Source: Pipra filicauda (lineage: Eukaryota; Chordata; Aves; Passeriformes; Pipridae). From it: a stretch of DNA of 64,000 nt. The translations under genes were made by a program, and so were the position numbers. The notes under the pieces were generated by a model. It saw only the letters and a list, made by a program, of their open reading frames with translations, did no database searches and was not told the DNA's origin. The stretch spans positions 1-64,000 of the forward strand of contig NW_024105004.1 of assembly GCF_003945595.2 (NCBI RefSeq). The letters run 5' to 3'. Of the stretch, positions 23,018 through 34,822 are shown in pieces (within the stretch, counting starts at the first letter, position 1; each line of letters opens with the position of its first letter).

Positions 23018-24740
23018 CTGCAGGGAAATTCCATTTGGAAAGAGATGAAACGAGGCACAAAGGCATATTTAAACAGTGAGGTCTCTACAGGAGCGCTCAG
23101 GACCATCTGCTTCAACTGCCAACCCAACAACATCAGGGGAAGCTTAAACAGTGCCATTTAAATTTACTGTTTTGGAAAAATCCATTCCCCTGTTTACGTT
23201 GCTGAGAGTCCAACAAACCCACCATCTGATTTCTGGGCCGCAGGCTACCTTCCTTTCTCAGTAGAGATCTAGACTGGATTATCCGTGAAGCCATCCCTTT
23301 TCCTGATTGTAACTTGTTGAAAACAAGTAAATACTGAGCACGGAAGGTAACCCAAAGGATGGCAGACCTCTCTACGAGCAATGGCAGCTTTCAAAGTCTT
23401 GTACCTAGTGTCAGAGGAGCGACAAAAGGTGTTTTCCTGGGTCTAATTGTAAACACGGGGGTCAGTTGGACTGCTCTCAGGAAACATCCCAGAGATCACT
23501 CTAGGTTGTGAGCACATCATTCTGGGATTTGACCACCAGCCATGTCAGTTGCCTGTGGCAGTTCACAAAGTCCAAACCTGTTGGTGAAGCTATTACTCAC
23601 AGGAGTCGTTCCCTGCTGTGGCCATTGCCTCTCTCAGGAAGAGAGTGCAATGCTTTAGATGACCAAGGATGTCTTTCTCTCCAGAAAGAGAACAGCACCA
23701 ATCCCGTCACCTAGTTGCAAAGAAATTACTGTAGCTCACCGAAAGTATCAAAACTCTAAAGAAACGCAGAACGGCATCCCCCACCAAGCCTTTCAGTGGT
23801 GCTCGTAACTGCTGCTGAGCTGCAGCTCACGCCCTTATGATCAGGCGCGGGGCACCAACTCACAGCGGGTTCAAAGGCCCTTTTGAAATGCTCCAATGTA
23901 CGGTACCTTCTCTGAAGAGGCCCTGCTGCTCTCCTGACACTGCTTCAGCAACAGAGCCCTCTGGCTTTCCCACCTCCTAGGAGTGACCGTCTTTCAGCCA
24001 CTACTTTAACTGCTGCCTTTGCTGCTCTCCTTTTTCTGCCTCCCTCCCTCCCACAGCAATCAAGGTGGCCTGAGCCCATCCCCTCAGACTACAGTCACCT
24101 CCCTGCTTACCTATCCTAGGCTATGGAAAAAAAACCAAGAATCAGCAAACTGGAATTCTAGCCTAGGTCATACCTGGCCAGCCTCTAAAAGTTGTAACAG
24201 CTCAGCCTACAGCTCGGAAGGTATAAATCAGCCTATACTTTTATCCCCTATACCCTACTCTATGATCTGTGCCAAAAGTCAAAGCATTACCTTTGAAAGA
24301 GGAGGAAAGTTGAGGAGAAATGGTCAGTAACCAATAAACCATCCAAAAAAGGCAGGCACACAAGTAGCAAAGGAAGGAGCCGAGTTATCCCGAAGGCCAA
24401 CTCTGTCCAACTGATTTTCGTTGGCGCGCTCCTCAGGATACCGGATGGGTGCCACATCTCTGCCCCTTTGTGACATGGGGTCACATGGAACCACATGGAA
24501 CCACATGGAACCACATGGTTCTTGGGCACAGGAACCCACATGGCACGTCCGCCAGGTGGAAGCCACTGGACCTCCCCCCGTGCTGGTGGCAAAGGGCTAG
24601 TCATCCTCTGACAGAGCTCCCACACCTTCCCTGAGCCACACGGCCTGAGGAGTAAAAGCCTGCTCAGGGCTGTAACTGAGCCAGGTCACAGCTTTGGGCT
24701 TGCTGGAAATCATAAAACTTTTCTAATTTTTTTAGTGTTC
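23018..24740. other. Region upstream of the USP exons, first exon not located
   Basis: Low-copy sequence that should contain the promoter and first exon of the minus-strand USP gene. I could not identify a start codon exon with a phase-1 donor. At 24478-24520 the phrase ACCACATGGA is repeated in tandem (ACATGGAACC three times). Confidence 0.4.
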
Positions 24741-25368
24741 CTAATTAACTTTTTGATTAGTTGTTTTTAACACACATCATAGGCGGTGCGTTCAGCCTTA
24801 AATCAACTTTAGCCAGCATGGAGTAAAAATTGTCATAAGCTCCTTTGGGAGAACACAGCCTGGGAAAAGTCCTAAAACTGTAAGTTTTGTTGAAGTTAAC
24901 CCTGGTATGCTTCAGTGGAGAAAGCCTGTCAGAGAAAGATGTCCTGTTGAAGGAGGAGATCTGGAACACAAGATTTATGGACTACAAGGACCTTCTGCAG
25001 AAACCAGCAGCTAAAGAAGAAGACTAACAAAGGCTCAGCATTTGTGTCAGAAAATCCCTAGGGGAGGGAAAATATACAAAAAAGATTAGAGATATGAAGT
25101 TATTACAGTAGAAAGTGAGAAATTAATAACCAATACCACATAGAATACTAATTAATGAAAGGGAGTGAGTGATGTCATTTGGAAGCAATGAACATTAATT
25201 TCTTTGTTTGCCAAATCTGTATAAATAGGTGAAAAGCGATGTCTTGCTGTCAGGACGGAGGCAGGATTTTTGTCAGCCACATGCACACGCAGGGCTGCAA
25301 ATAAAAGTAATCACTTGCTTTCTAACACTAAAGAACGAATTTGTTAGAGGGTCCTATTTATCCCGACA
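24740..25368 (+). mobile_element. Solo LTR of an endogenous retrovirus in the palindrome spacer
   Basis: Promoter-poly(A) layout of an avian LTR: CTGTATAAATAGG TATA box (25218-25230), then about 75 bases on GCAAATAAAAGTAATC (AATAAA near 25302), then a U5 ending CCTATTTATCCCGACA at about 25368. The 5' limit near TGTTCCTAATTAAC is approximate. No internal genes follow. Confidence 0.55.
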
Positions 25369-26037
25369 GTTTCAGAGGTGTTTAGCAACAGGCAGTCCTC
25401 TGGACACCTGGTGTAACCTCTGCTCAGCAGGCAGATAGTGTTTCTCATGCGCCAAGGATGCAACTGGTTGTTATTTAACAACACTTGACCTGGCTGGTTT
25501 GGCCCCTGCCTGGAATGGGGCATCAAGTTTTACTCAGTTCTTCTCAGGACAGGTGGTTTCACTCCTGCCCAGCTCAGCACAGTTCATATGGCTCCTGCTC
25601 CACTCCGAGGTGTTTCTTCTTTTATACTTGGGGCATCCAGCTCGGGCATGACTTTGCTTGGATGGCTTCTTTCATCACGTCTTGCAGCAGCTGGTTTTAT
25701 CCCTGTCATCCTTGGGGAGGCTCCTTGTATCCCTTACCCAGACAAAGTCTCTGCATTTACTCCTGCATTACACCTCTCAGGTGACCTTTTTATGCCCCTG
25801 CCCTAACCTGATGTCTAGGTCCTGTATTACCGTCCTCCCAGCAGCACTTCAGGAGCTCTCTGATGAAGACAATCAACAATGGCACTCGTGAACAGTGCCT
25901 CTGCTCCTGCCTCCTGCTCATATGGGGGCATTTTAGGACGTAAACAGCTCTGCTCTGTTCTCTGAAGCGAACTGCCCACCAAGCACACCTTGCACTGCCG
26001 TCCTGTCATGCAAGAAAAACAGCTTTTCGTCTTGCAT
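25369..26037. other. Spacer sequence, no gene recognised
   Basis: Short open frames only. The sequence has repeated phrases such as CTGGCTGGTTTGGCCCCTGCC and CAGGTGGTTTCACTCCTGCC, suggesting an old degenerate repeat of about 60 bases. No family recognised. Confidence 0.4.
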
Positions 26038-27863
26038 GCAGCAAGCTCCAACAGAAACTCTGTGATATCCAGAACAAGTGGTGGATTGATCTAGCTGAAA
26101 AAATTCAATTATACGCAGATACGGGTGATCACAAAGGATTCTGTGAGGCTCTGAAAACAGCATATGGGCCTGCATACCAGGTCCAAAGCCCAGTACTCAG
26201 TGCTGATGGTCAAACACTTCTAACAGATAAAACCTCCATTCTGAATCAATGATCTGAACACTTTCAGACTTTTTTCAGTACCAACTGTGTAGTCCAAGAC
26301 TCAGCAATTCAGTCCATCACACAGTAAGTGGTGAAATACGAATCGGATACTGCCCCCACTTTAGGAGAAACCCTCAAGGCCGTACAGCAGGCGAAAATCG
26401 GCAAGGCAGCTGGGGTTGATGGAATTCCCCCTGAAGTCTGGAAACATGGGGGCCTTGCACTCCATGCCAAATGTCACGAATTTGTGGTATGCCATTGGGA
26501 ACTAGGCGAACTAGATTGCTCAAATTACCAGGGTATTACTCTGCTCCCCATTGCTGGCAAAATCCTGGTAAGAATACTCTTGAACAGACTAATACCCACT
26601 ATAGCAGAAGGAATTCTACCTGAAAGTCGGTGTGGCTTCAGAGCCAACAGGAGTACCACAGACATGGTGTTTGTTCTCAGACAACTGCAAGAGAAGTGTA
26701 GGGAACAGAACAAGGGTCTCTATGTAACCTTTGTTGACCTCACCAAGGCTTTCGATACTGTGAGCAGGAAAGGTCTGTGGCAGATTTTGGAACATTTAGG
26801 TTGTCCACCCAAGTTCCTTAAAATGATTATCTCACTCCATGAGGATCAGCACGGCCAAGTCAGATATGGCAATGCACTTTCTGAGCCCTTTCTAATAAAG
26901 AACGGTGTAAAACACGGCTGCGTTCTCGCTCCAACCCTATTCACAGTCTTTTTCAGCAGGATGCTCCAAAGGGCCATGGCAGACCTCGAGGATCAGGATG
27001 GTATCTACATTTGATACCGTACCAATGGAAGCCTTTTCAACCTAAGGCAACTGAAGGCCCACACCAAGACCTTAAACCATCTTGTCCGGGAGCTGCTTTA
27101 TGCTGATGACGCCGCCCTCGTCGCTCACACAGAAGCAGCTCTGCAGCGTTTAACATCCTGCTTTGCTGAGGCTGCTGACCTCTTTGGGCTGGAAGTCAGA
27201 CAGAAGTTCTCTATCAACCTGTACCTCAGGAAGTCTTCCATCATCCCCATATCACCATTGGCCAATCAGAGCTCAAATCAGTCCAGCACTTTAATCACCT
27301 AGGGAGCCTCATCTCCTTGGATGATAAGATTGACGGGGAGATGGACAACAGGTTAGCAAAGGCATATAGTGCCTTCAGAAAGCTTCATAAAAGAGTTTGG
27401 CAAAATAAAGACTTGAAGAAAAGTACCAAGGTCAGTGTTTACAGAGCCATTGTGCTGTCTACTCTCTTATATGGTTTCGGATCATGGGTCATCTACCGCC
27501 ACCACCTGCGACTCCTGGAACGCTTCCATCAACGCTGCCTCCGTACAATCCTAAACATCCACTGGTCAGATGATGTGACCAATCCATCTGTTCTAGAACA
27601 GGCAGCAGTCACAAGTATTGAGGCCATGTTGCTGAGAACACAGCTGAGCTGGGCAGGACACGTCTCCAGGATGAAGGACCAACCACCCCCTCCCTAAGAT
27701 CGTGCTCTGTGGTGAACTTGCCACCGGCTGCTGCAAGAGAGGATCCCGAAGAAAAGATACAAGGACTCCCTGACACAACATCTCAGCCTTGGCCATATCA
27801 ATCAAAATAACTGGTCTACTCTGGCCTCAAATGAGGAGGCCTGGAGACACAGCATCTATAGAT
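26038..27863 (+). pseudogene. Non-LTR retrotransposon with reverse-transcriptase domain, broken
   Basis: The translation follows the known order of a LINE reverse transcriptase: a linker (KWWIDLAEKIQLYADTGDHK), the fingers GKAAGVDGIPPEVWK, then NYQGITLLPIAGKI, PESRCGFRANRSTTDMVFVL, FVDLTKAFDTVSRKGLW, NGVKHGCVLAPTLF, the catalytic box LLYADDAALV (about 27095-27125) and a thumb region (AKAYSAFRKLHKRVW, LSTLLYGFGSWV, WAGHVSRMKD). Stops near 26250, 26322 and 27014 and frameshifts near 27225-27300 inactivate it. The endonuclease domain is missing. It is not CR1-like, the dominant avian LINE, and the clade is unresolved. It ends next to the arm A' boundary. Confidence 0.8.
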
Positions 27864-27866
27864 GGT

Positions 27867-28250
27867 AATAGTATAATAAATATTATTAAAATAATAAAAT
27901 AGTAAATACTAAAATACTTTAAGCAGAGTTATTTATTCCACGTTGTAGATAATTATAGCTAGAAACATAGTGCAGTATTTGGAAGCAGTGTTGAAGCAAT
28001 TATATTAAAGCTAAGAAAACAAATATTAAGTAGAGATTGTGCAGCACACAGACTACCGCCCGTCAGAGAAGAAGAGGAGGGTTTCCACGCCCCAGAGATT
28101 CACGTCAGACAAGCATTCAGGGCACTCTGGCAATGATGGCGTTGGATTATGGCCCTGGCTCAAGCAGAACGGAAGACTAGCACTGCGTTTATTAGCCAAG
28201 GCATCCTTGTTTTCGACACGCCTTCTCAGACCTGAGGGAATGATTTAGCT
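27867..28250 (+). pseudogene. AT-rich block plus inverted copy of the USP C-terminal tail
   Basis: Third copy of the USP tail in the window, on the plus strand (28039-28248). It starts [15 protein letters not shown], which is the form of the real last exon, and the sequence passes the normal stop position (LLRPEGMI) because TGA has changed to GGA. Preceded by the AT-rich flank. It starts arm A'. Confidence 0.7.
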
Positions 28251-28254
28251 AAGT

Positions 28255-28500
28255 AGATGATAGTTACAATAATATAGAAATATTATTAGAAATATAGACA
28301 TATATATGGAAATATAGAATATAGAGAGAGAGAAGTATATATAGAAATATAGAAATATATTTAGAAATATAATATAGAAATATAGAGAGAAGTAATACTT
28401 TATAATACATTATTACATGTTATATATCTTCAGCAATAGATAGTAATGTTATAAGAAATCTTATTAAAATAATAAAATAAGAAATACTAAAGTACTGTAA
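28255..28500. repeat. AT-rich block in arm A'
   Basis: Inverted counterpart of 16995-17240: repeated GAAATATAGAAATATA and TATATATAG. Confidence 0.85.
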
Positions 28501-28514
28501 TCAGAATTATTTAT

Positions 28515-28875
28515 TCCACGTTGTAGACAATTATAGCTGCAAACATCTCAGCCTCGGCCATATCAATCAACAGAACTGGTCTACTCTGGCCTCCAATCGG
28601 GAGGCCTGGAGACACACCATCTAGAACGCTGCTGTTTCCTTTGAGAACGCACGCAGAATCCCTCTCGAGGAGAAAAGACAAGGGAGAAAGAATCATGTCT
28701 TGCAGAATATACCACCTAGGGAGTCTTTCTGCTGTGCCTTTTGCAATCGGATATGTCTATCTCGCATTGGCCTCCTAAGCCACCAGCGTGCCTGTAACAA
28801 ATGTGGATGGAGCCTTCTTAAATCTTCGTTCGAGAAGCCCAGCCACGATGATGTGTTTAAGATGGGTGTTCCATA
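28515..28875 (+). mobile_element. LINE 3' tail (arm A')
   Basis: Mirror of 16636-16986. About 85 bases (ATCTCAGCCTCGGCCATATC onward) also match the last part of the spacer LINE at 27778-27855, so the sequence on both sides of the AT/USP-tail unit is duplicated. Confidence 0.6.
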
Positions 28876-31800
28876 ATTTAGTGTTCTCACTGAAACCATG
28901 CAAATCGTGCGCCACTCGCTCACTTCCCACTCCTCCTTTCCTTCCCACTCCCCCTCCATCCGGAGGCAGGCTGGACGGGAGAATTGGAGGCACAAAAGGT
29001 AAAGATGGCAGGCTGAGATAAGAACAACTGACTGGAAACGGCAATGAAATAAGAAAACAGTACAGCAACAGAACAGTAACAGAAACAATACTAATAACCG
29101 AGTGTCCAAGGGAGGCAAATGACTCACACATGATTGCTCACCAGTGGGTGCCCAACTTTGCCACCACGCACACAACCTGGAAGAGACCCCTTCCCCCATC
29201 CTTGACAAAATGAGGAATAACCTCTATGTCCTGGCTGTGCCCCCTCCTGGATACTGCCCAAATTAACACTGCCCTGACCAGAAGCAGGACAATCACCTTC
29301 AGGATCTGCAGCACAGCTTTCGGCTCTGCACCGGAGGCACTGGATCCCTCCAGGCCAGGGAGGGGAGACATCAGAGATGAGCAGACTTTGGAAATCCCTC
29401 ACCTCTCACTCCGGCCCATTTTTTCTCATTTTATGGGATGGAAGAATACATACCCAGCTCCGCCCAGTGTCCTTCTCACTGGAAATCCCCTGAGCTTTGA
29501 TTCCTTTGCTGACATGCTGCTTCCTCTGGGAAAAGCAGCCAGAAAACCCAAGGCCATTGCTTTGAGTGAAGGTCTTTCTTAGAACACTTTTCCTGAAGTG
29601 CACCCAGGAAGGCTGGGCTGCAGCAGCACATGGCCCCCATGGCTTTGCTACATCTCCTCCAGAACACCTGGAAGCCCTTCTCTCACCCTCCAGCCGCTCC
29701 CCTGCCCTGTCTTCCCCACCCCACAGGGATGCTGCAGAGGAGTTAACAAACTTCACAGTTCAATCCTGATATCCCACTGCTGACTGGGATGGGGTGAGAC
29801 CAGGGGCAGTTTTGGCCCCCATCAGCACCAGCTCTTGGGACAGCCAGGCTCTCTCCTGACATGTGGGCTCATCTCTGCAGCTTTGCTGTCCTCCACAGGG
29901 CGTTTGCTGAAAAAAATCATCTTCTAGAAAAGATAGATGACACCAGCCCAGGGGTCAGCAGCACCGCATGAGAGCTTGGCAAGATGCCCTGAGGACAGCC
30001 AGGCCAGGCAGAGAGAGGTGGAAGGACCACAGGGGCTCTCTGAAGCAGCCCCATTGTACAACATAGACAAGGGGGCTAAATAAACACTGGGCTGAAAGAT
30101 GAGAGTGCTCTTCCAAGGGAAATTTACAGCTGCTGGACAGGCCTGGGGCTCTTGCTGCAAAGCTTCAGTCTCTGGGCTCCCGGTGCCCAAAGGCATTGCA
30201 GATAACTCCTTCTCAAGCAATGGCAGGGAGCAGGGTGGAGAAGTCAAGGATGAGGCAGATCAGAAAGACTGGGGCAGCACAAAGACATCTACAAGGGAGA
30301 GAGACAGCATCTGAAAGGCACTCCTTGCTGCCCTATGAGCTGGTGCCGTGGGCTCTACAACTGCTGCCTGCAGTCAGCTTGGAAGCTCCGGCAGTTTTAA
30401 CAGGAGGTTTGTCTGCAAACAAGATGCAGAGACGTTACGATGATGGATGCGGGTATATTCCTGACCTAGGCTCTCCAGAGGGAGATTCGCTGTCTCCTCA
30501 TGGGCCATAGAGGCTTTTAATATGGGATGAACTTCACTTGGTCTCCCCAAGCTCATGTCCAACCTGTTCCATGGCCTCTGACTGCGATCTGCTGTCCACC
30601 TAGCTTCATCCCCCCTCACAACCCTGGGGACTCCTTGGAGATGAATGGCTGCTGTGCCAGCACCTACTGCTCCAGGAAGGGAGTGCAAGGGGAAGATGCT
30701 ACACTCGCAGGTGCAAAGAAGGTTCATTTTGCCATGGGATCCCAGGAGGTCACCATGCACATCGTCAATGGGGTCTGAAAAAAAGAAAACTTACAGATGT
30801 TGAGGCAGCTGAGCTCATCAAGCACATGTAGAAAAGCTCCTGATTTCAGTATGGCTGGCTCTTTTGAAATGCCCCAGGAAGGAAGATTTGGTCTCAGGCA
30901 TCATCAGCCCCATTGGCCAGTCTAGACAGAACTGCCTGGACTTGAATCAGAAGTTTGTGGATAAGAGATTTAGCTTCATTTAGCTAGAAATGGGATATCT
31001 CTCTCCAGTGAGCCAGCTGCTTGCCATTCCGTTAGTCCCTGACCACAGGCAGCACTGAATCTGTGATCTCTCCCCCTCCAGTTTCTCAGAGTCCCTGGGT
31101 AACCCTGAAAGCACTGCTTCAGTATCAGCTTCTGCAAGAGGCCTTCCAAAAAGCAGCTAGGGGATTAGGTGAGGGGAAGAACCAGAAAATCGCACACATT
31201 CTTCCCTGGGTTCGTGAAAGACAATAAGAAAGAAATACAAGACCCCCAAAAGCAAGTCCACTTGATGGGAGCGGCAGGTGAGCATCTCTGGTTCAGTAGT
31301 GATACGACGCACTCAACTGCAGCTTGCAGACAAGAATCCTGAAACCTTCCAGTAGCCAAGATTGCCACCTGATCCCAAGGTCCCCTGTCCTCTGCCCCAT
31401 GCATTTCCACGGGACCAAAGCCCCTATGCACAGCAAAAGGAAAGTATGTGAATGTACACACACGGTAACTTGCTCCTGGCCTTTTCAGCCTATGGAGGAA
31501 GACAACTTCCCTCATTAGAAAATGAAGCAGGTCTGACCTGGACTTTCTCAAAACACTCTAAAGCCAGAGGCAGGTTTCTCCCACAAGCGACAGCAAAGCC
31601 CTCCTCCTGCCCATGTTGTTTGGGAAATGGCACAAGAACCAGGAGAATCCCAGAGAGATTCACACCTTCAGAGACACCAGTGAGTGCAGCCCCTCCTGAC
31701 ATCATCCGGGCAGAAGCCTCCAGCCCTTGGGATGACTTTGCCTCCTAACAGAGGTGCCAGAGCATCTGATCTGGATTTACCAGGCCTGCCTTAGTACCAG

Positions 31801-33583
31801 GCCACAATAATTGTCGCAGCATCCCAGCCTTTCCTTGCTCGAGCCAGTCTGTTTATAGGTTGTTTGGATCTCCACCTCCACATTGCAGGGGGCTTGAACA
31901 CCACTGATCACATCCACTTCTACCTCTGACCTGAAGGGAGAGGAAGATTTCCCCGTTTGCTGCTGTGGCAAGTGGCGCCTCTCTGCAAGAGATTTCATCT
32001 CCTGCTCGGGGCCCCTCTGCACTGGCCAGGCTCACTCCATGCTGCTGGACCTCTCCCAGCCCCTCTAAGCAGGGCTCCGCTCAAGTCTTCGTAACAACTC
32101 CCCATTCCTCACAATAGCTTGGCACTCCTGTAGCAGTTTGGGTGGGGAATGCCAAACTCACACCAACGAATGGCTCTGTCCAATCACCTGAGGAGCAGCA
32201 GGTACCACCCAGTGCGGAGGTCAGCGCTTGAATAAAGACCTCCCCAACTTTTCTGGGTGCAGCTGGGAAGGCGATTTTGTTATAAAAGTAGCGGGGCAAC
32301 TGAACTGCTTAAAGGGAGGAACAAAAGGGCACAGAAAGCACTGCGCAAAATGGCTCCAGCCTTAAATAACGTGGGTAAGGAAGGCACTGGAACAGAAGAT
32401 GGGGTTTAGGTGGAGCATGCAAATTACAACCAATCCTAGGAGATGGGGGCTGAACATAACCCTATACAGTACTGCGTCAAGTATCAACCAATGAAAGGAC
32501 AGAACATACGCACAGTACAATACAATACAACAACTTCTATGCAAAATCTACAATTTCCTTATTAATTACACATTTTTAGACTGCCACAACCCAGCCTGCC
32601 CCATGCAGAGCCCTGGGGGTGGCTCCTGCTACACCCAATGCCAGAAGAACACCACAGGAGACCCTGGGGAGGGAAGAAGGGAAGGAAAGAAGGAAATCTC
32701 AGTGCTCTGGATCTGGAGCAGCTGGGGGAACTCCAGTGCCTCCCAAGACGCCCTGTCAGACACGTGAGGAACTGCAGAGTCGAGAGCTCTCCCCACGCAC
32801 CCCTACAGCCCGCTCCGAAATAAATACCATTGACTGCCCAAGGAAGGTCCCCTTCAGAGTAGCGACACGATCCCCGTAGCCCCTTGCTCTGGATTCCCCC
32901 GCCCATTCCCGGCCTCACCCCTCTGTGCCCAGAGCCCACTAGCTTTGAGCTACAGGGAGCAGAGGGGCTCTGTTGCCACCCTGTCAGGCGGCGTGAGCTG
33001 TAGAACAGCTCCAGTGGCCAAGTGCAGGGCTGAGCTCTCCATGGGACTGTGTCTGGCTTCAGGCAGTTTTCTGACAGGGAATGGGACTATTCTAGCCCAA
33101 AGGGAGCAATCAGGATCCAACATCTGCTTTGTTTAAGGCTCTCAGGAGCCTTCTTGGTCGCTTATCCTTTGATTTTTGTCCAAATCTTGAAGTGGTTTTG
33201 ATGAGGTACAAAAATGAGGGGCAGAAAGCATGCCTTCCTCCCCCATAGACACTGTTTCCCCTCAGATCAGGGGGATCAGACCAAACCTCTGGTGGGAGCT
33301 GTTTTATTAAGCTTGTCAGACCTTGAACATCAGGGGAGCTGTGTACAGCTCGTGGCAGCAGGTGCTGGGGCCTTGGCCAGTGTCACCTGGAAGGGGAAAG
33401 GAGGAAAGGGGACCAGCACGGATCCCTGCTGCCCTGCATATCCCCTGAGCCAAGGGACACTTATGGACAGTTGTTCTGCACCTCCCCCTGTCCCCTTTGG
33501 GTCAGGGCTATCACCTGACACTGCGGTGACAGACGGGTTCCTCAGGATATCCTTGGCAGAATGATGACGGCACTGAGTCATAG
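28876..33583. other. Arm A' low-copy stretch, no gene recognised
   Basis: Mirror of 11948-16635, including a possible LTR/promoter-like segment at 32081-32575 (reverse). Coordinate sums with arm A are constant over long runs (45531, then 45513, then 45500), showing near-perfect collinearity with two short indels. Confidence 0.5.
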
Positions 33584-34822
33584 TGTAGTGGTTTGGACTT
33601 TGTTTTCCCCCAGAGGCTAAAGAAAAGTGGTAGACCCCAGGGGGTGGAAACCCCTGGAAGTTTTGAAGTTCTGCCCAATGGGCGCTCCTGCAAAAATGTA
33701 AACATATCACAACCAGACCGGAAGAGAAGAGTTGTAGTTTGGGTTGTTGTAGGAGAGGTGGCCATGTTGTAGAGCCACGAGGAAGGGGCTCTAAGCCCCT
33801 TGGGCCCTCTGGGGCCTCCCAGCCCTTGGCTGGGGGGCTGCAGGGACCTGGAACAGCATAAAGCTGGGCTAGGTGCCTGTAGTTATGCCAGGAGATGTTT
33901 TCTCCATGGACGCAGAGCAGCAGCTGACGCTGACCAGAGAAACGGAGGCAGAGAGCCAGAGATAAGGACCTGAACCAGAGGAGCAGCAGAAACAACATGC
34001 AGCACCACAGAGAAGACTCCTGGAAAGGGAGGAGAAAGAGTGCCAGCAACTGAGAGACAGAGTTTGGGGTAAGACTGTACCAGATTCCCCAAAACTCCCT
34101 TGGAGACCCTCTTGGAGAAGAGGGACATAGACTCCTATTAAGGAGAAAAGTTTTAGACATGCAGCACTGGAGAGAGAGGAGCTAAGAAGCTCAAAAGAGC
34201 GTCCTGGAGCTGGACCGGGACGGCCAGATGGAATGCAGGGGGAGTTGACCTTGGCTCCCCCCTCGCACTGCTGCCACGGTGGCAGCCTGAGAGACAGGGC
34301 ACAGAGGCCCTGCAAGAGATACCAGACCGTCACGAAGACCCCCCTGTGTCTCGTGATATGACGTGGTGAAACGACCTTGTCTGGGGTTACGAAGCCCACG
34401 GAAGACCCCTTTGCCTGTGTCAAGGGGGCCAAGGGAGAGTTTGGATACCTCCCATGTGAGTGCTGGCAGAAAGCCAGCTATCAGCTGCTGCATGTGGAGA
34501 AGACAGACAGACTGCTGCCTCAGAAGATGCTGCTGCTTAAGGACTGGAAGGGATCTGTCCTTCTTTCCCTCCTGGACTTTTATTTGGAGGGGAGAAGAGA
34601 TCTGATCCATTGTAAATACTATATGTCATGGTAGAGATAGTTTGTGATCGTGTGTATAATGTGATATGGTATTTATTTGTATAGTCATTGTAATATATTC
34701 CCTTTCCCCCACTTTGAGTCTGGTGTGTTTTGTCTGAAAAAACCCATCTCACATTAGGTTGAGATGTGGGAGGGGGGATGGAGCTAGGGAATTGGATTTT
34801 GGGACTATCTCAAACCATGACA
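33584..34822 (+). mobile_element. 1239-bp solo LTR (arm A')
   Basis: Begins TGTAGTGGTTTGGACT and ends CAAACCATGACA. Same length as the copy at 10709-11947 with scattered substitutions. Contains GTATTTATTTGTATAG and a late TAAATACTATA, but the poly(A) signal position is not certain. Confidence 0.6.

Noticed and set aside
28889..29208. Frames conserved between arms at 16098-16725 and 28775-29402
   Set aside because: Presence in both arms is not evidence of selection, as the arms differ by very few bases, and no family is recognisable.
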